Source: Cloacibacillus sp. (GTDB lineage: Bacteria > Synergistota > Synergistia > Synergistales > Synergistaceae). From it: 64,000 nucleotides of DNA. Below, one piece after another: positions 52,280-61,254 of this stretch (positions are counted from its first letter, which is position 1; each line of letters opens with the position of its first letter). The DNA lies in NCBI GenBank assembly GCA_036655895.1, contig JAVVPF010000001.1, forward strand, positions 124,001-188,000, given 5' to 3'. Under the pieces are notes generated by a model. It made no database searches and was not told the origin of the DNA. It saw nothing but the letters and a program-made list of their open reading frames with translations. The position numbers were made by a program, and so were the translations under genes.

Positions 52280-53104
52280 TTAGTTAGTCTCCTTCCAGCC
52301 CTTCTGCTCCGCCAGCTCTTTTTCACGAACCTTTACCTCTTCAGCCGCTGAATCGTCCACTGCGGGCGCTTCTTCGGCGGGAGCGGCTTCGGGAAGAGCC
52401 TCTTCCTCAACGCGTGCGTCCTGACCCTGGCGGCCTTCGATGAAGGCGTTTGCCATAAGTCCGACTACGAGTTCGATGGCGCGGATGGCGTCGTCGTTTC
52501 CGGGGATGGGGTAATCTACGACGTCGGGGTCGCAGTTTGTGTCAACGATTGCGATGACGGGGATATCAAGCTTGTGCGCCTCAAGTACGGCGATCGTCTC
52601 ACGGCGCGGGTCGATGATGAAGAGGGCGTCGGGGATGTCCTTCATCTCCTTGATGCCGGAGAGGTATTTTTCAAGCTTTTCACGCTCTTTGCGGAGCTGG
52701 ATGATTTCTTTCTTGGGGTATCTGTTGATGCTGCCGTCCTCTTCCATCTGCTGAAGCTCGACCATGCGCTGCACGCGGCGGCGAATGGTGGCGAAGTTCG
52801 TAAGAAGGCCGCCCAGCCAGCGCTGGTTGATATAGAACTGGCCAGCTTTGAGAGCTTCGTCGCGGATGGGATCCTGCGCCTGACGCTTTGTTCCTACAAA
52901 GAGGATGCTGCCGCCCGACTTTGAAACTTCACGAACGAAGTCATAGGCCTTTTCAAGCCCTTTGACCGTCTTCTGAAGGTCGATTATGTAGATGCCATTG
53001 CGCTCTGTGAAGATGAACGGCTTCATCTTCGGGTTCCAGCGTCTTGTCTGATGTCCGAAATGGACGCCGCATTCAAGAAGCTGTTTCATACTTACTACTC
53101 CCAT
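52280..53104 (-). CDS. rpsB: 30S ribosomal protein S2
   Basis: 274 residues from ATG 53104, AGGAGGG seven bases upstream. [20 protein letters not shown] and [21 protein letters not shown] open the protein; FINQRWLGG-like [18 protein letters not shown] and [19 protein letters not shown] follow. The C-terminal 40 residues form an acidic Ala/Glu tail absent from E. coli S2. Confidence 0.97.
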   Translation of the reverse strand: MGVVSMKQLLECGVHFGHQTRRWNPKMKPFIFTERNGIYIIDLQKTVKGLEKAYDFVREVSKSGGSILFVGTKRQAQDPIRDEALKAGQFYINQRWLGGLLTNFATIRRRVQRMVELQQMEEDGSINRYPKKEIIQLRKEREKLEKYLSGIKEMKDIPDALFIIDPRRETIAVLEAHKLDIPVIAIVDTNCDPDVVDYPIPGNDDAIRAIELVVGLMANAFIEGRQGQDARVEEEALPEAAPAEEAPAVDDSAAEEVKVREKELAEQKGWKETN

Positions 53105-53207
53105 GTGAATCCCTCCTGTTTTTTCCTCCAGACGCTTCATCCGAAACGAGCCCGCATTGGGGAACCTCATTTACGTCAGCGACTGTGCGTGGTTTACACC
53201 GTTCCCA

Positions 53208-53236
53208 AGTATATCATGCGAACTGTATAAAAACAA
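53208..53236 (-). promoter_or_regulatory. Promoter of rpsB operon
   Basis: TTGTTT (53231-53236), 17-base spacer, TATACT (53208-53213) on the minus strand. Leader about 100 bases; no S2-specific structure recognised. Confidence 0.7.
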
Positions 53237-53237
53237 C

Positions 53238-54725
53238 CTACGATTCTATCTCAAATTCCTTGAGGCGCTCTGCGCTCTCCTCTTTACCAAACAGGCTGCC
53301 GACGATGAAGACGACTATCGCTATTGCGAGCGTAGGCACTATGGCCGTCGTGCCGCCCACGCTCACCTTTGAAATGGTGAAGTAAAAGAACGAAGCGGTC
53401 CCGCATATCATGGACAATATCACTCCTGTAGAGTTTGCGCGGCGCCAATAGAGGCCGAATAACGTCGGGCAGAAAAATACCGCCTCCAGCCCTCCGAAAG
53501 CAAAAAGATTTATCCATACAAGCAGCGACGGCGGCCTCATCGCGGCGAAAAAGACGAGCACGCCGACCACTCCCGTGACGATGAGGCTCATTCCGCGGAT
53601 TTTTGAAGGAGAAAGGCGCGCCGCATCGTTTTTAGCGACGTAATGAAAATAAATGTCCTTTACGATGGCGGCGGAGCACATGATGAGCATCGAATCGACC
53701 GTGGACATGATGGCAGCAAGCGGACCTGCGATGAATATGCCGGCCCAGAACGGCGACATCAGGCGAACTGTAAGAGTAGGAACGGCAAGGTCGCCCACCG
53801 CGATATCGGGAATGACCGCGCGCCCCATCGCGCCTACGAGATGCATCGCGAGCATCGTGAAGCCCACGACGAACGTCCCGATGATCATTGCGTTGTGCAT
53901 CGAGCGCGAGTCCTTATAGCCGAGGCATTTCTGCGTAGTCTGCGGAAGGCCCAGGATGCCGACGCCGACAAGCACCCAGAAGGAAAGGATGAACGGCTTC
54001 GGGATGGCGTTGCCGCCTCCGGTCGGGGTAAGAAGCTGCGGGTCTATCGAGTAGAGCGTCCTCATGATGTTCTCCACTCCACCGCCCGCCGAAATCACTG
54101 CGTAAAGGATGGCGACGGAGGCAAAGAGCATCATGATGCCCTGAATGGTGTCCGTCAAAACTACGGCGCGAAAGCCGCCGATGGTCGTATAGATTATGAC
54201 CGTCAGGCCGAATATCAAAAGCCCCGTCTGATAGGAATAACCGGTTATGGATTCAAAGAGCCGCGCGCCTCCTATGAACTGCGCCAGCATAGAGGCCATG
54301 AAAAAGACAAGCAGCGCGACGGATGCCAAGATGACGACGGCGTCGCTGCTGTACCTCGCGCGCAGAAAATCCGTGATGGTGACCGCGTGAGTACGGCGCG
54401 CGATAAGCGCAAAACGTTTGCCCAGCACTCCAAGCGTCAGAAAGGCGGTAGGCACCTGTATCATGGACAGAAGTATCCACCCAAGCCCCACGTTATAGGC
54501 GACGCCCGGGCCGCCCACAAAGCTGCTTGCGCTCGTATAGGTCGTGATTATCGCCATAGCGAGCACGAAGCCGCCCATTGAACGGCTGCCGATGAAATAT
54601 TCTTCCATGAAGCCGGCTGTGTCGGTCCTCTTTCCGGCCGAACGGCTGGCCCACGCGGCAACGCCCATAATGAGCGCAAAATAAAGAACGAGCGGGATTA
54701 TCATCCCAAGTCTGTTAATAATCAT
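53238..54725 (-). CDS. panF: Sodium:solute symporter, probable sodium/pantothenate symporter PanF
   Basis: 495 residues with about 13 membrane segments of the SSS family. EYFIGSRSMGGFVLAMAIITTYTSASSFVGGPG is at about 42-74, then SMIQVPTAFLTLGVLGKRFA, YTTIGGFRAVVLTDTIQG and PLAAIMSTVDSMLIM. The panF-yhdT gene pair is widespread, and the upstream 88-residue gene is YhdT-like, which supports pantothenate uptake. ATG overlaps that gene by 4 bases. Confidence 0.9.
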   Translation of the reverse strand: MIINRLGMIIPLVLYFALIMGVAAWASRSAGKRTDTAGFMEEYFIGSRSMGGFVLAMAIITTYTSASSFVGGPGVAYNVGLGWILLSMIQVPTAFLTLGVLGKRFALIARRTHAVTITDFLRARYSSDAVVILASVALLVFFMASMLAQFIGGARLFESITGYSYQTGLLIFGLTVIIYTTIGGFRAVVLTDTIQGIMMLFASVAILYAVISAGGGVENIMRTLYSIDPQLLTPTGGGNAIPKPFILSFWVLVGVGILGLPQTTQKCLGYKDSRSMHNAMIIGTFVVGFTMLAMHLVGAMGRAVIPDIAVGDLAVPTLTVRLMSPFWAGIFIAGPLAAIMSTVDSMLIMCSAAIVKDIYFHYVAKNDAARLSPSKIRGMSLIVTGVVGVLVFFAAMRPPSLLVWINLFAFGGLEAVFFCPTLFGLYWRRANSTGVILSMICGTASFFYFTISKVSVGGTTAIVPTLAIAIVVFIVGSLFGKEESAERLKEFEIES

Positions 54726-54988
54726 TTCTTCTCCTCATGGTCGTCCTGGATAGAAAGATCCTTGAACATCATCCTGATTGCGGCCCACAGCAGAAAAGAA
54801 ATGCCGATATAGCCGACGATGCAGCTATAAAAGAACCATTCAGGGAAGCCAAAGATATAGTTGTACTCCGCCGGGTCGTCGCCAAAACCATAAGCGGTGA
54901 CGTACCACCAGGCAAAGAATAAAAGATAGAGCCCGACAATGATGAACGTTTCTTTTTTCGTAGTCTTCAAAAATCCTTTAGAAGCCAA
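54722..54988 (-). CDS. YhdT-family small membrane protein (panF partner)
   Basis: 88 residues from TTG 54988, GGAGGG seven bases upstream; a TTG at 55006 is poorer. Two membrane segments, IIVGLYLLFFAWWYVTAYG and WFFYSCIVGYIGISFLLWAA. GLYLLFFAWWYVTAYGFG and FGFPEWFFYSC match the DUF997/YhdT pattern. Role unknown; always near panF-type symporters. Confidence 0.85.
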   Translation of the reverse strand: MASKGFLKTTKKETFIIVGLYLLFFAWWYVTAYGFGDDPAEYNYIFGFPEWFFYSCIVGYIGISFLLWAAIRMMFKDLSIQDDHEEKK

Positions 54989-55033
54989 TGTGCAGCCCTC
55001 CAGCAATGTGCCGTAATGTTCCTATGGCGCAAC

Positions 55034-55062
55034 AGTATAGTACATTTAGATAAAATCAACAA
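55034..55062 (-). promoter_or_regulatory. Promoter of yhdT-panF
   Basis: TTGTTG (55057-55062), 17-base spacer, TATACT (55034-55039) on the minus strand. Confidence 0.7.
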
Positions 55063-55125
55063 TATTAGTAAAGTTTTTTCTTCCTCCCGCCTCAAAATCA
55101 AAAGAGTTTTAATTAGAACTGCCGC

Positions 55126-55153
55126 TTGAAAAGTTTAGGAAATCGGGTATAAT
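55126..55153 (+). promoter_or_regulatory. Promoter of tRNA-Ser(CGA)
   Basis: TTGAAA (55126-55131), 16 bases, TATAAT (55148-55153), 21 bases before the tRNA. Confidence 0.72.
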
Positions 55154-55174
55154 GCATTACGTCCTTCAGTGCGG

Positions 55175-55267
55175 GGAGGGGTGGCCGAGTGGTCGAAGGC
55201 GGGCGACTCGAAATCGTCTTAGCGGTGCTGAGCCGCTACGTGGGTTCAAATCCCACCTTCTCCGCCA
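55175..55267 (+). tRNA. tRNA-Ser, anticodon CGA
   Basis: 93 bases including encoded CCA. Acceptor GGAGGGG pairs with CTTCTCC, D arm is GGCCGAGTGGTCGAAGGC, anticodon loop is CTCGAAA. It has the long variable arm of class II tRNAs and T arm GTGGGTTCAAATCCCAC. Reads UCG. Confidence 0.96.
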
Positions 55268-55277
55268 ACGCATACAC

Positions 55278-55312
55278 AAGCCTTGCGGGCGCAATGTCCG
55301 CGAGGCTTTTTT
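55278..55312 (+). terminator. Terminator after tRNA-Ser(CGA)
   Basis: AAGCCTtGCGG pairs with CCGCgAGGCTT, followed by six T. The 55,313-55,545 stretch beyond holds the kinase promoter and no gene. Confidence 0.88.
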
Positions 55313-55403
55313 GTAAACTTAACTTGCAGCTTTTTCTTTGGTGGAATTATTTTCGGCCCTTTTAAAATTTCTTAAAATTTCCAGCGCCAGCATCGCGGAC
55401 AAA

Positions 55404-55432
55404 TTGACTGAATTGAAACTTGACTCTATTAT
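55404..55432 (+). promoter_or_regulatory. Promoter of the hybrid histidine kinase gene
   Basis: TTGACT (55404-55409), 17 bases, TATTAT (55427-55432). Leader about 107 bases with no recognised structure. Confidence 0.6.
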
Positions 55433-55545
55433 TGAGCGAGGCCTTCTCATATTATTTGATGCGACAGGCGCAGGCCGGCGGTTTTCACAAATCGTCTGCC
55501 GTGATGCGTAAAGGCCGATAATATCTTTGTCGGGAGGCAGAGCGG

Positions 55546-58500
55546 ATGCAGGATAAAAATATTATTCTCATTACGGATGATAGCTCTGACAACAAATCTC
55601 TGCTGTCAAGCGCTTTTTCGGACAGCTTTACGACCGTGGAGGCCACGGGCCGCGAAAAGGCGGCGGCGTTCATAGAGGCCAATGCAAAGCGCATTGCGGT
55701 CGTCCTGCTCCGCTACTTGCCGCAAACTACAGATGCTCCCGCCCTTTTAAAATGGCTCTCGACCGGCAAATACGCTGGCCTTCCCGTCATCGCGCTCTCA
55801 GATGACGCGGCAGACGAACTTTCGGCGCTCCGCGGCGGCGCGTGGGATTTTATAGCGATGCCGGCGTCGTCCGAAGTGATACGGGCGCGCGTCGACAACC
55901 TCCTTGCCAGATACGGCTATATAAAGGAACAGGCCTCCGTAAAAGAACTTGAAATGGCCAACCTGAAGATGGACAGCCTTATAAACAGCATACCTGGAGG
56001 CATAGCCATCTACAGGCTGGACGACGGCTTTAAGACGATATATTTCTCCGACGGAGTGGCGCAGCTGAGCGGCTACACGCGCGAGGAATACGCGCAGTGG
56101 ATAAAGAACGACGCGGCCGACGCGGTCTACAAGGGCGACAGAGACCGCCTTTACACCGGTGCTATAGAGGCGCTGCGCGTCGGAGAGACTATAGACGAGA
56201 CGTACCGCATCTATCATAAAGACGGGAGCCTCGTCTGGGTGCATCTTACCGGAATGCCTATAGGAGAGGAAGAGGGACATATAATCGTCTACGCCGTCTT
56301 TCAGAGCGCGTCGCGGCAGTCGCAGCTTTACAGCGAGCTGCTGGACCAGTCAAACGAAGGCATCTACGCCTGCGACATCGCAACCCACGAACTGCTCTAT
56401 CTGAATAAAAAAGCATCCGAGCTGCTGCACACCCCTGCAACTCCGCTTGTAGACAAAAAATGCTACTCCTATCTCTTCAACAGAACAAAGCCGTGCAGTT
56501 TCTGCAAGATAGATAAAATGAGACACGACAGTTTCCTTGAACGCGAATTTACCTACCCAAGGGACGCGCGCACGTACAGGCTGATGGGAAAGCTGATGCA
56601 GTGGAACAAGATAACGGCGCACGTCGAGTATGTGACGGACATCACCGAAAGAAAAACCGCGGAACAGCAGAACGCCGCGCTTTTAAAACAGCTTGCCTCG
56701 GTCATCGAACACGTCCCGGGCGGCATGTGCCTCTACCGTCACGACGGCAAAAAAATTATCCCTGTGGTCCACAATCAGGCCTTTTACGACATCTTCGGCT
56801 ATTCGGAAGACAACCTGCAAATGGTCAATCAAGAAGCCAGCTTTCTTAACGTCCATCCTGATGATATGCGAAAACTCAAACATCTTATCGCTGGGGCGTT
56901 AAAAAATGGCGGCAGCCTGCGCCACACCTACCGCGTCTACAACGACGCGCTTAAAAAATATATATGGGTCTACCTAAACGCCGTCTCCATACCTCAGCCG
57001 AACGGAACGCAGCTCATATACGCAAGCTACACCGACGTCACCGACGAACGCACGGCGCAGAACCGTCTGCACGACACGCAGCTGCTTCTGTCGGCCGCAC
57101 TGCGCAACGCGCGGATCACGGTGTGGGAATACGACCTCGAAAAAAAACAGATAACACAATCCGTAGAGGCGCAGGACAGACAGGGTTTCGGCGTCACGAT
57201 AGAAAATGTTCCCGAGTCTTTGATAGAGTGCGGCTACGTACATCCTGATTCCGCCTCCGACTATCGCGCCTTCTACCGCGAGGCGGCGAAGGGCGCGCCG
57301 CGCGCCGTGATGGATGTGCGGGTGCGCGCAAAGGGCGACAAGGATTACTGGTGGAAGAGGATAATCTACATACCAGTCTTTGACGGCGCCGGCAAGCATT
57401 TACGGTCAATAGGGACGGCGCTCGACGTCACAGAGCTGAAGCTTCAGGAAAGCCAGTACGCGGCTCTTGAGACGCTGAAAAACGTGACAAAGCACGGAGT
57501 AATGCTCAATGTTACAAAAAATACGGCGGACGTAAGAGGAGCGGCCACGGACAGCGACATGGACGGTGGCATCACCTCCATTGACAAATTTTTCGCCCGC
57601 GCGCGGCTGCGGATCGTGGACGAAAAGATGCGCGCCGGCTTTGACGCGATTTTTACGCGGGAAAACATACTTCAGGCTTACGCCTCCGGCAAGACAGAGG
57701 CCTCGTGCGAGGGGTTGTGCAACTTTGGAGACGGACGCGCCAGGTATACTGAATTCAAGCTGCGTCTCACGAGGGATCCGCAGACTGGAGACATCATAGG
57801 CTTCACCTACCTGAACGACATACACGCCAGCAAAACGGTGCAGGAGATGATAAGCGGCGTCATCGACCTTGCCTACGACTATATCGTGGCTATACGGCTA
57901 GAAGACGACAGCTTTACGGCCTACGCCAGCAGAAGCTACTATTACGAAGGCTTTGAACGAAGCGGATATTACACTCCCGAACAGGAGCGCTGGCTGCATT
58001 CGTGCACCGCTCCAGAAAATTGGGCAAGCCTTACCGCAAGCCTCGCGCTCGACAACGTCATGCGCATGCTGGACGCGGAACAAACTTACTCAATATATAT
58101 GGAAATCAGCGACAGAAAAGGTTTCCTCCGGCGCAAAAAACTGACCTTCTCATATATGGACGACAGAAAAGAATTCATCCTCATGACGAGGGCTGACGTG
58201 ACAGAGCAGTACAACAGACAGCTGAAGGCGAACCGGGAACTTTCAATGGCGCTTGAAATAGCGGAAGGCGCCAATACGGCGAAAACGGAATTTCTCTCCA
58301 AAATGAGCCATGACATGCGCACGCCGATGAACGCCGTAATAGGACTCGCGGAACTGGCTCGCGACGCCTCTTCGCTTGCCGAATGCCGCGACTACCTGCA
58401 CCAGATCTCCACCTCCGGCAAATATCTGCTTTCGATAATCAACGACGTGCTGGAAATGAGCAGGATAGAAAGCAGAAGCATAGAACTGCACCCCACCGTC

Positions 58501-59409
58501 GTCTACATGCCTGACTTCATAAGAGACACGGCCTCTATCGTGCTCCCCGACATCATTAAAAAAGGCATATCCTTCGAGATACGACAGAACGACCTCACCG
58601 CGCTTTACATGCGCGTCGACACCACCTACATACAGCAGGTGCTCGTCAACCTCCTTTCAAACGCTATAAAATTCACACCGCAGGGAGGCCGTATAGAGCT
58701 TATAATAGAAAACCTGTCGGAAAAGGAACACCGCGTCATAAACCGCATCACAGTAAAAGACACTGGGATAGGCATCAGCGAAGAATTTCTTCCGAAGGTC
58801 TTCCTGCCCTTCGAGCAGGAAGATTCTACAAACGACGACGGGCGTATGGGTACAGGGCTGGGGCTTTCAATAGTAAAGAATATTGTTGAGAGAATGGACG
58901 GCGAGGTTTACGTGCGCAGCAAAAAAGGCGAAGGCACCACTTTCGTCGTAGAGTGGACGCTTGACTCCGTACCGCAGGAGGAATATGCTCCAAAAGAAGA
59001 CCCGAAAGCCGGCGTACAGGGCGACATCAACGGCAGGCGCGTGCTGCTTTGCGAAGACCATCCGCTGAACAGGGCGATCGCGGCAAAGCTGCTGGAAAAA
59101 AAGGGCGTCGTCGTCGAATTTGCCGAAAACGGCAAAATAGCCGTAGAAAAATTCACCAGCCGCCCAGCCGGATATTACGACGCCATCCTGATGGATATAC
59201 GGATGCCGGTCATGGACGGCCTTGAAGCGGCGCAGGCCATCCGCGCGCAGGAAAGGCACGATTCTCAGACCGTGCCGATAATCGCAATCACGGCCAACGC
59301 CTTCGAGGAAGACAGGCGCAAGAGCATAGCCTGCGGTATGAACGCACACCTGGCAAAACCCATAGAGCCTCAAAAGCTCTACGAGACGCTGGCCCGGCTG
59401 CTCGGATGA
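55546..59409 (+). CDS. Cytoplasmic multi-PAS hybrid histidine kinase with N-terminal pseudo-receiver
   Basis: 1287 residues, no signal or membrane helix. Residues 1-125 form a receiver-like domain (IILITDDSS) in which the phospho-accepting Asp is Arg56 (VVLLRYLP) and the switch Lys is Met105 (FIAMP), so it cannot be phosphorylated normally. At least four PAS-like domains follow (about 143-260, 266-375, 388-505, 515-640), with more PAS-like text up to about 880. HisKA has FLSKMSHDMRTPMNAVIGL (His922); HATPase_c has LVNLLSNAIKFTPQGG and GTGLGLSIVKNIVE. The C-terminal receiver is intact (Asp1217 in MDIRMP, KP near the end). No output regulator is adjacent. GGGAGG precedes the ATG. Confidence 0.93.
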   Translation: MQDKNIILITDDSSDNKSLLSSAFSDSFTTVEATGREKAAAFIEANAKRIAVVLLRYLPQTTDAPALLKWLSTGKYAGLPVIALSDDAADELSALRGGAWDFIAMPASSEVIRARVDNLLARYGYIKEQASVKELEMANLKMDSLINSIPGGIAIYRLDDGFKTIYFSDGVAQLSGYTREEYAQWIKNDAADAVYKGDRDRLYTGAIEALRVGETIDETYRIYHKDGSLVWVHLTGMPIGEEEGHIIVYAVFQSASRQSQLYSELLDQSNEGIYACDIATHELLYLNKKASELLHTPATPLVDKKCYSYLFNRTKPCSFCKIDKMRHDSFLEREFTYPRDARTYRLMGKLMQWNKITAHVEYVTDITERKTAEQQNAALLKQLASVIEHVPGGMCLYRHDGKKIIPVVHNQAFYDIFGYSEDNLQMVNQEASFLNVHPDDMRKLKHLIAGALKNGGSLRHTYRVYNDALKKYIWVYLNAVSIPQPNGTQLIYASYTDVTDERTAQNRLHDTQLLLSAALRNARITVWEYDLEKKQITQSVEAQDRQGFGVTIENVPESLIECGYVHPDSASDYRAFYREAAKGAPRAVMDVRVRAKGDKDYWWKRIIYIPVFDGAGKHLRSIGTALDVTELKLQESQYAALETLKNVTKHGVMLNVTKNTADVRGAATDSDMDGGITSIDKFFARARLRIVDEKMRAGFDAIFTRENILQAYASGKTEASCEGLCNFGDGRARYTEFKLRLTRDPQTGDIIGFTYLNDIHASKTVQEMISGVIDLAYDYIVAIRLEDDSFTAYASRSYYYEGFERSGYYTPEQERWLHSCTAPENWASLTASLALDNVMRMLDAEQTYSIYMEISDRKGFLRRKKLTFSYMDDRKEFILMTRADVTEQYNRQLKANRELSMALEIAEGANTAKTEFLSKMSHDMRTPMNAVIGLAELARDASSLAECRDYLHQISTSGKYLLSIINDVLEMSRIESRSIELHPTVVYMPDFIRDTASIVLPDIIKKGISFEIRQNDLTALYMRVDTTYIQQVLVNLLSNAIKFTPQGGRIELIIENLSEKEHRVINRITVKDTGIGISEEFLPKVFLPFEQEDSTNDDGRMGTGLGLSIVKNIVERMDGEVYVRSKKGEGTTFVVEWTLDSVPQEEYAPKEDPKAGVQGDINGRRVLLCEDHPLNRAIAAKLLEKKGVVVEFAENGKIAVEKFTSRPAGYYDAILMDIRMPVMDGLEAAQAIRAQERHDSQTVPIIAITANAFEEDRRKSIACGMNAHLAKPIEPQKLYETLARLLG

Positions 59410-59493
59410 CCGTTGCCGCCTAATTTATACAAAGCGCCGCGCTAAACCAAACGCTTCATACTAAGCCTATTTATAAAAAAGGATTGATAGGAC

Positions 59494-59670
59494 ATGGAAA
59501 TAAAAATGCATATCTTGATTGTCGCCACTTTTATCGTTTCGTTTCTCGCAGCCGCGTTATGCCAATGGCAGATCAGCGTCATCCACTGGCTGGTCGTCTG
59601 CGTTTCCGGGCTTGCCTCAATTTTGTCGCTTGCGATACTTGTGATAGAAAGAAAGAACAAGAGCAACTAA
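59494..59670 (+). CDS. Small two-helix membrane protein
   Basis: 58 residues starting MEIKMHILIVATFIVSFLAA, then a short polar turn and a second helix VVCVSGLASILSLAILVIE, ending in a basic tail. An AGGA-type site precedes the ATG. Lies 84 bases after the kinase gene and before a terminator, so it may share its transcript. No family recognised; composition and topology make it a credible gene. Confidence 0.55.
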   Translation: MEIKMHILIVATFIVSFLAAALCQWQISVIHWLVVCVSGLASILSLAILVIERKNKSN

Positions 59671-59701
59671 AGAGGCGCCGCCTCGAATATAGGAAGAGAA
59701 A

Positions 59702-59732
59702 AGGAGCCGGAGAAAAATTTTCTCTGGCTCCT
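59702..59732 (+). terminator. Terminator after the small membrane protein
   Basis: Near-perfect inverted repeat (59702-59716 with 59718-59732, one G-T pair), followed by GTATTTTC. The A/T-rich centre serves as loop. Confidence 0.75.
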
Positions 59733-59746
59733 GTATTTTCGTAAAA

Positions 59747-59838
59747 TGGCGGAGAGGATGGGATTTGAACCCATGGAAGAGTTTGACCCCTTCACTCACT
59801 TTCCAGGCGAGCTCCTTCGACCGCTCAGACACCTCTCC
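59747..59838 (-). tRNA. tRNA-Ser, anticodon GGA
   Basis: 92 bases with encoded CCA (59747-59749). Acceptor GGAGAGG/CCTCTCC, anticodon loop CTGGAAA, long variable arm, T arm ATGGGTTCAAATCCCAT. Reads UCC and UCU. Confidence 0.96.
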
Positions 59839-59856
59839 GCGTAACCGACGTGGAGC

Positions 59857-59885
59857 ATTATAACCTATCGCGCCGACTATGTCAA
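59857..59885 (-). promoter_or_regulatory. Consensus promoter of tRNA-Ser(GGA)
   Basis: Exact TTGACA (59880-59885), 17-base spacer, exact TATAAT (59857-59862) on the minus strand. Confidence 0.9.
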
Positions 59886-59919
59886 AAAATGATTCATTTT
59901 GGGAGGCATTATTACGGCA

Positions 59920-60405
59920 TTATTTTAGTTCAGAAAAAACGCCTTTAACAAGCGCTACAAAAACAACAAGCGCTCCGGTTATAAGGTAGAGGTCGGCAAG
60001 ATTGACGGCAAGTCCGCTCGGGAAAAATCCACTAAAGAACTGGCCGTTCAAAAAAGGCAGCGGCATCCAGTCTACAACGTGGCAATAAATAATCCTGTCC
60101 GCCAAGTTGCCAACGGCGCCCGCAAGCATCGCAGCCACTCCGGCAAGAAGCGGCATCGGACGCCGGCGCATTGTAAAGATCATAAATAAAAGAAATATCG
60201 CGGCGGCTAAATTCAAAAATATGAGCAAGCGCGGCTCAGAACCGGTCAGCATACCAAAAGAGACACCGCTGTTGCGGCTCACCCGCGCAAAGAAAGAGAT
60301 GGCGGCAAGCTTTGTAATGCGGTCAGCCGCAACAAGCGCACAAAAAAAACAAAAGAGCGAAAGTAGTTTTTTATTTTTTATCCACTCTGCCACGTGCGCG
60401 ACCAT
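59920..60405 (-). CDS. lspA: Lipoprotein signal peptidase LspA
   Basis: 161 residues from ATG 60405 (AGAGG six bases upstream). A longer frame open to 60546 begins inside the tRNA-Arg terminator and is unlikely. Four membrane helices; ALVAADRITK, RNSGVSFGML, AGAVGNLADRIIYCHVVDWM (catalytic Asp) and LAVNLADLYLITGA (second catalytic Asp) are the LspA motifs. Cleaves prolipoprotein signals at the inner membrane. Confidence 0.93.
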   Translation of the reverse strand: MVAHVAEWIKNKKLLSLFCFFCALVAADRITKLAAISFFARVSRNSGVSFGMLTGSEPRLLIFLNLAAAIFLLFMIFTMRRRPMPLLAGVAAMLAGAVGNLADRIIYCHVVDWMPLPFLNGQFFSGFFPSGLAVNLADLYLITGALVVFVALVKGVFSELK

Positions 60406-60541
60406 GAACGCCTCTTCCCTTCCAGCAGCCACAAATGCGCCGCACAATGCGCGCTCGGCGCCCAAGTCGAAAAGGCCAGCAAAAGTTGACTTTCGCATAG
60501 CCTTTGCGTATTCTTTAAAGGAGGATGAGCCAGCCTCTAAA

Positions 60542-60567
60542 GACAAGAAAACACCTCAACGAGGTGT
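60542..60567 (-). terminator. Terminator after tRNA-Arg(CCG)
   Basis: ACACCTC/GAGGTGT stem (60551-60557 with 60561-60567), 3-base loop, followed by TTTCTTGTC on the minus strand. Confidence 0.78.
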
Positions 60568-60582
60568 CCGTGTGCAATAATA

Positions 60583-60658
60583 TGGCGTGCCTGTGGGGAT
60601 TTGAACCCCAGACTTCTACCTCCGGAGGGTAGCGCTCTATCCGCTGAGCTACAGGCAC
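60583..60658 (-). tRNA. tRNA-Arg, anticodon CCG
   Basis: 76 bases with encoded CCA. Acceptor GTGCCTG/CAGGCAC, D arm GCTCAGCGGATAGAGC, anticodon loop CTCCGGA, T arm TGGGGTTCAAATCCCCA. Reads CGG. A TATACT lies 18 bases upstream at 60676-60681. Confidence 0.96.
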
Positions 60659-60705
60659 ATTTAACAACGTTAAGTAGTATAACATATCCAGAGAGGAGCC
60701 GCCAC

Positions 60706-61179
60706 ATGGATGATATTTTTTATATGCGGGAGGCGCTGGCAGAGGCGCGCGCCGCCGCCGCGTGCGGCGAGATCCCTATAGGCGCCGTCGTTGTGAAGGA
60801 CGGCGAAATAATCGGCCGCGGCCATAACACAAGAAAGCTAGACAACGCCCCATTGGGGCACGCGGAGCTTGCCGCGCTGTCACAGGCCGCAGAGCGACTG
60901 AACAACTGGCGCTTTGACGGATGTTCCATATATGTAACGCTGGAGCCGTGCATCATGTGTTCCGGCGCGCTTATGCAGTGCCGCGTATCGCGCGTCGTAT
61001 TCGGCGCGAAAGACCCAAAGGGCGGCGGCTGCGGCTCGCTCTACTGCATACCAAAAGACAGCAGGATCTATCACAGGCCGGAGTTGTCGGCTGGGATATT
61101 AAAAGAAGAATGCGCGGCGCTGCTGAGCGATTTTTTTATCAAAAAGCGCACGGAGAGAGCATCGCGAAATTCCGAGTGA
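60706..61179 (+). CDS. tadA: tRNA-specific adenosine deaminase TadA
   Basis: 157 residues from ATG 60706, AGGAG seven bases upstream; the frame open to 60601 is antisense to tRNA-Arg. Zinc and catalytic motif GHAELAALSQA (HAE) and TLEPCIMCSGALMQCRVSRVVFG (PCxxC, about 83-105) are intact, as is IPIGAVVVKDGEIIGRGHN. Converts A34 to inosine in tRNA-Arg(ACG). Confidence 0.94.
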   Translation: MDDIFYMREALAEARAAAACGEIPIGAVVVKDGEIIGRGHNTRKLDNAPLGHAELAALSQAAERLNNWRFDGCSIYVTLEPCIMCSGALMQCRVSRVVFGAKDPKGGGCGSLYCIPKDSRIYHRPELSAGILKEECAALLSDFFIKKRTERASRNSE

Positions 61180-61254
61180 TATCTATTTTTAAATCATTGA
61201 AAGAGACGCGCAATGAGAGTAAACTTAAAATGGATTCACTAGAGGGGGATTTTT

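Noticed and set aside
53643-54581. 312-codon open frame on the plus strand
   Set aside because: Antisense to panF; its His/Arg/Asp-rich product is typical of a mirrored membrane-protein gene.
60406-60546. 47-residue N-terminal extension of LspA
   Set aside because: It begins with a TTG inside the tRNA-Arg terminator, and no ribosome site fits. LspA normally starts at the first helix.
60601-60705. N-terminal extension of TadA
   Set aside because: Antisense to tRNA-Arg(CCG); the ATG at 60706 has AGGAG and the family's N terminus.
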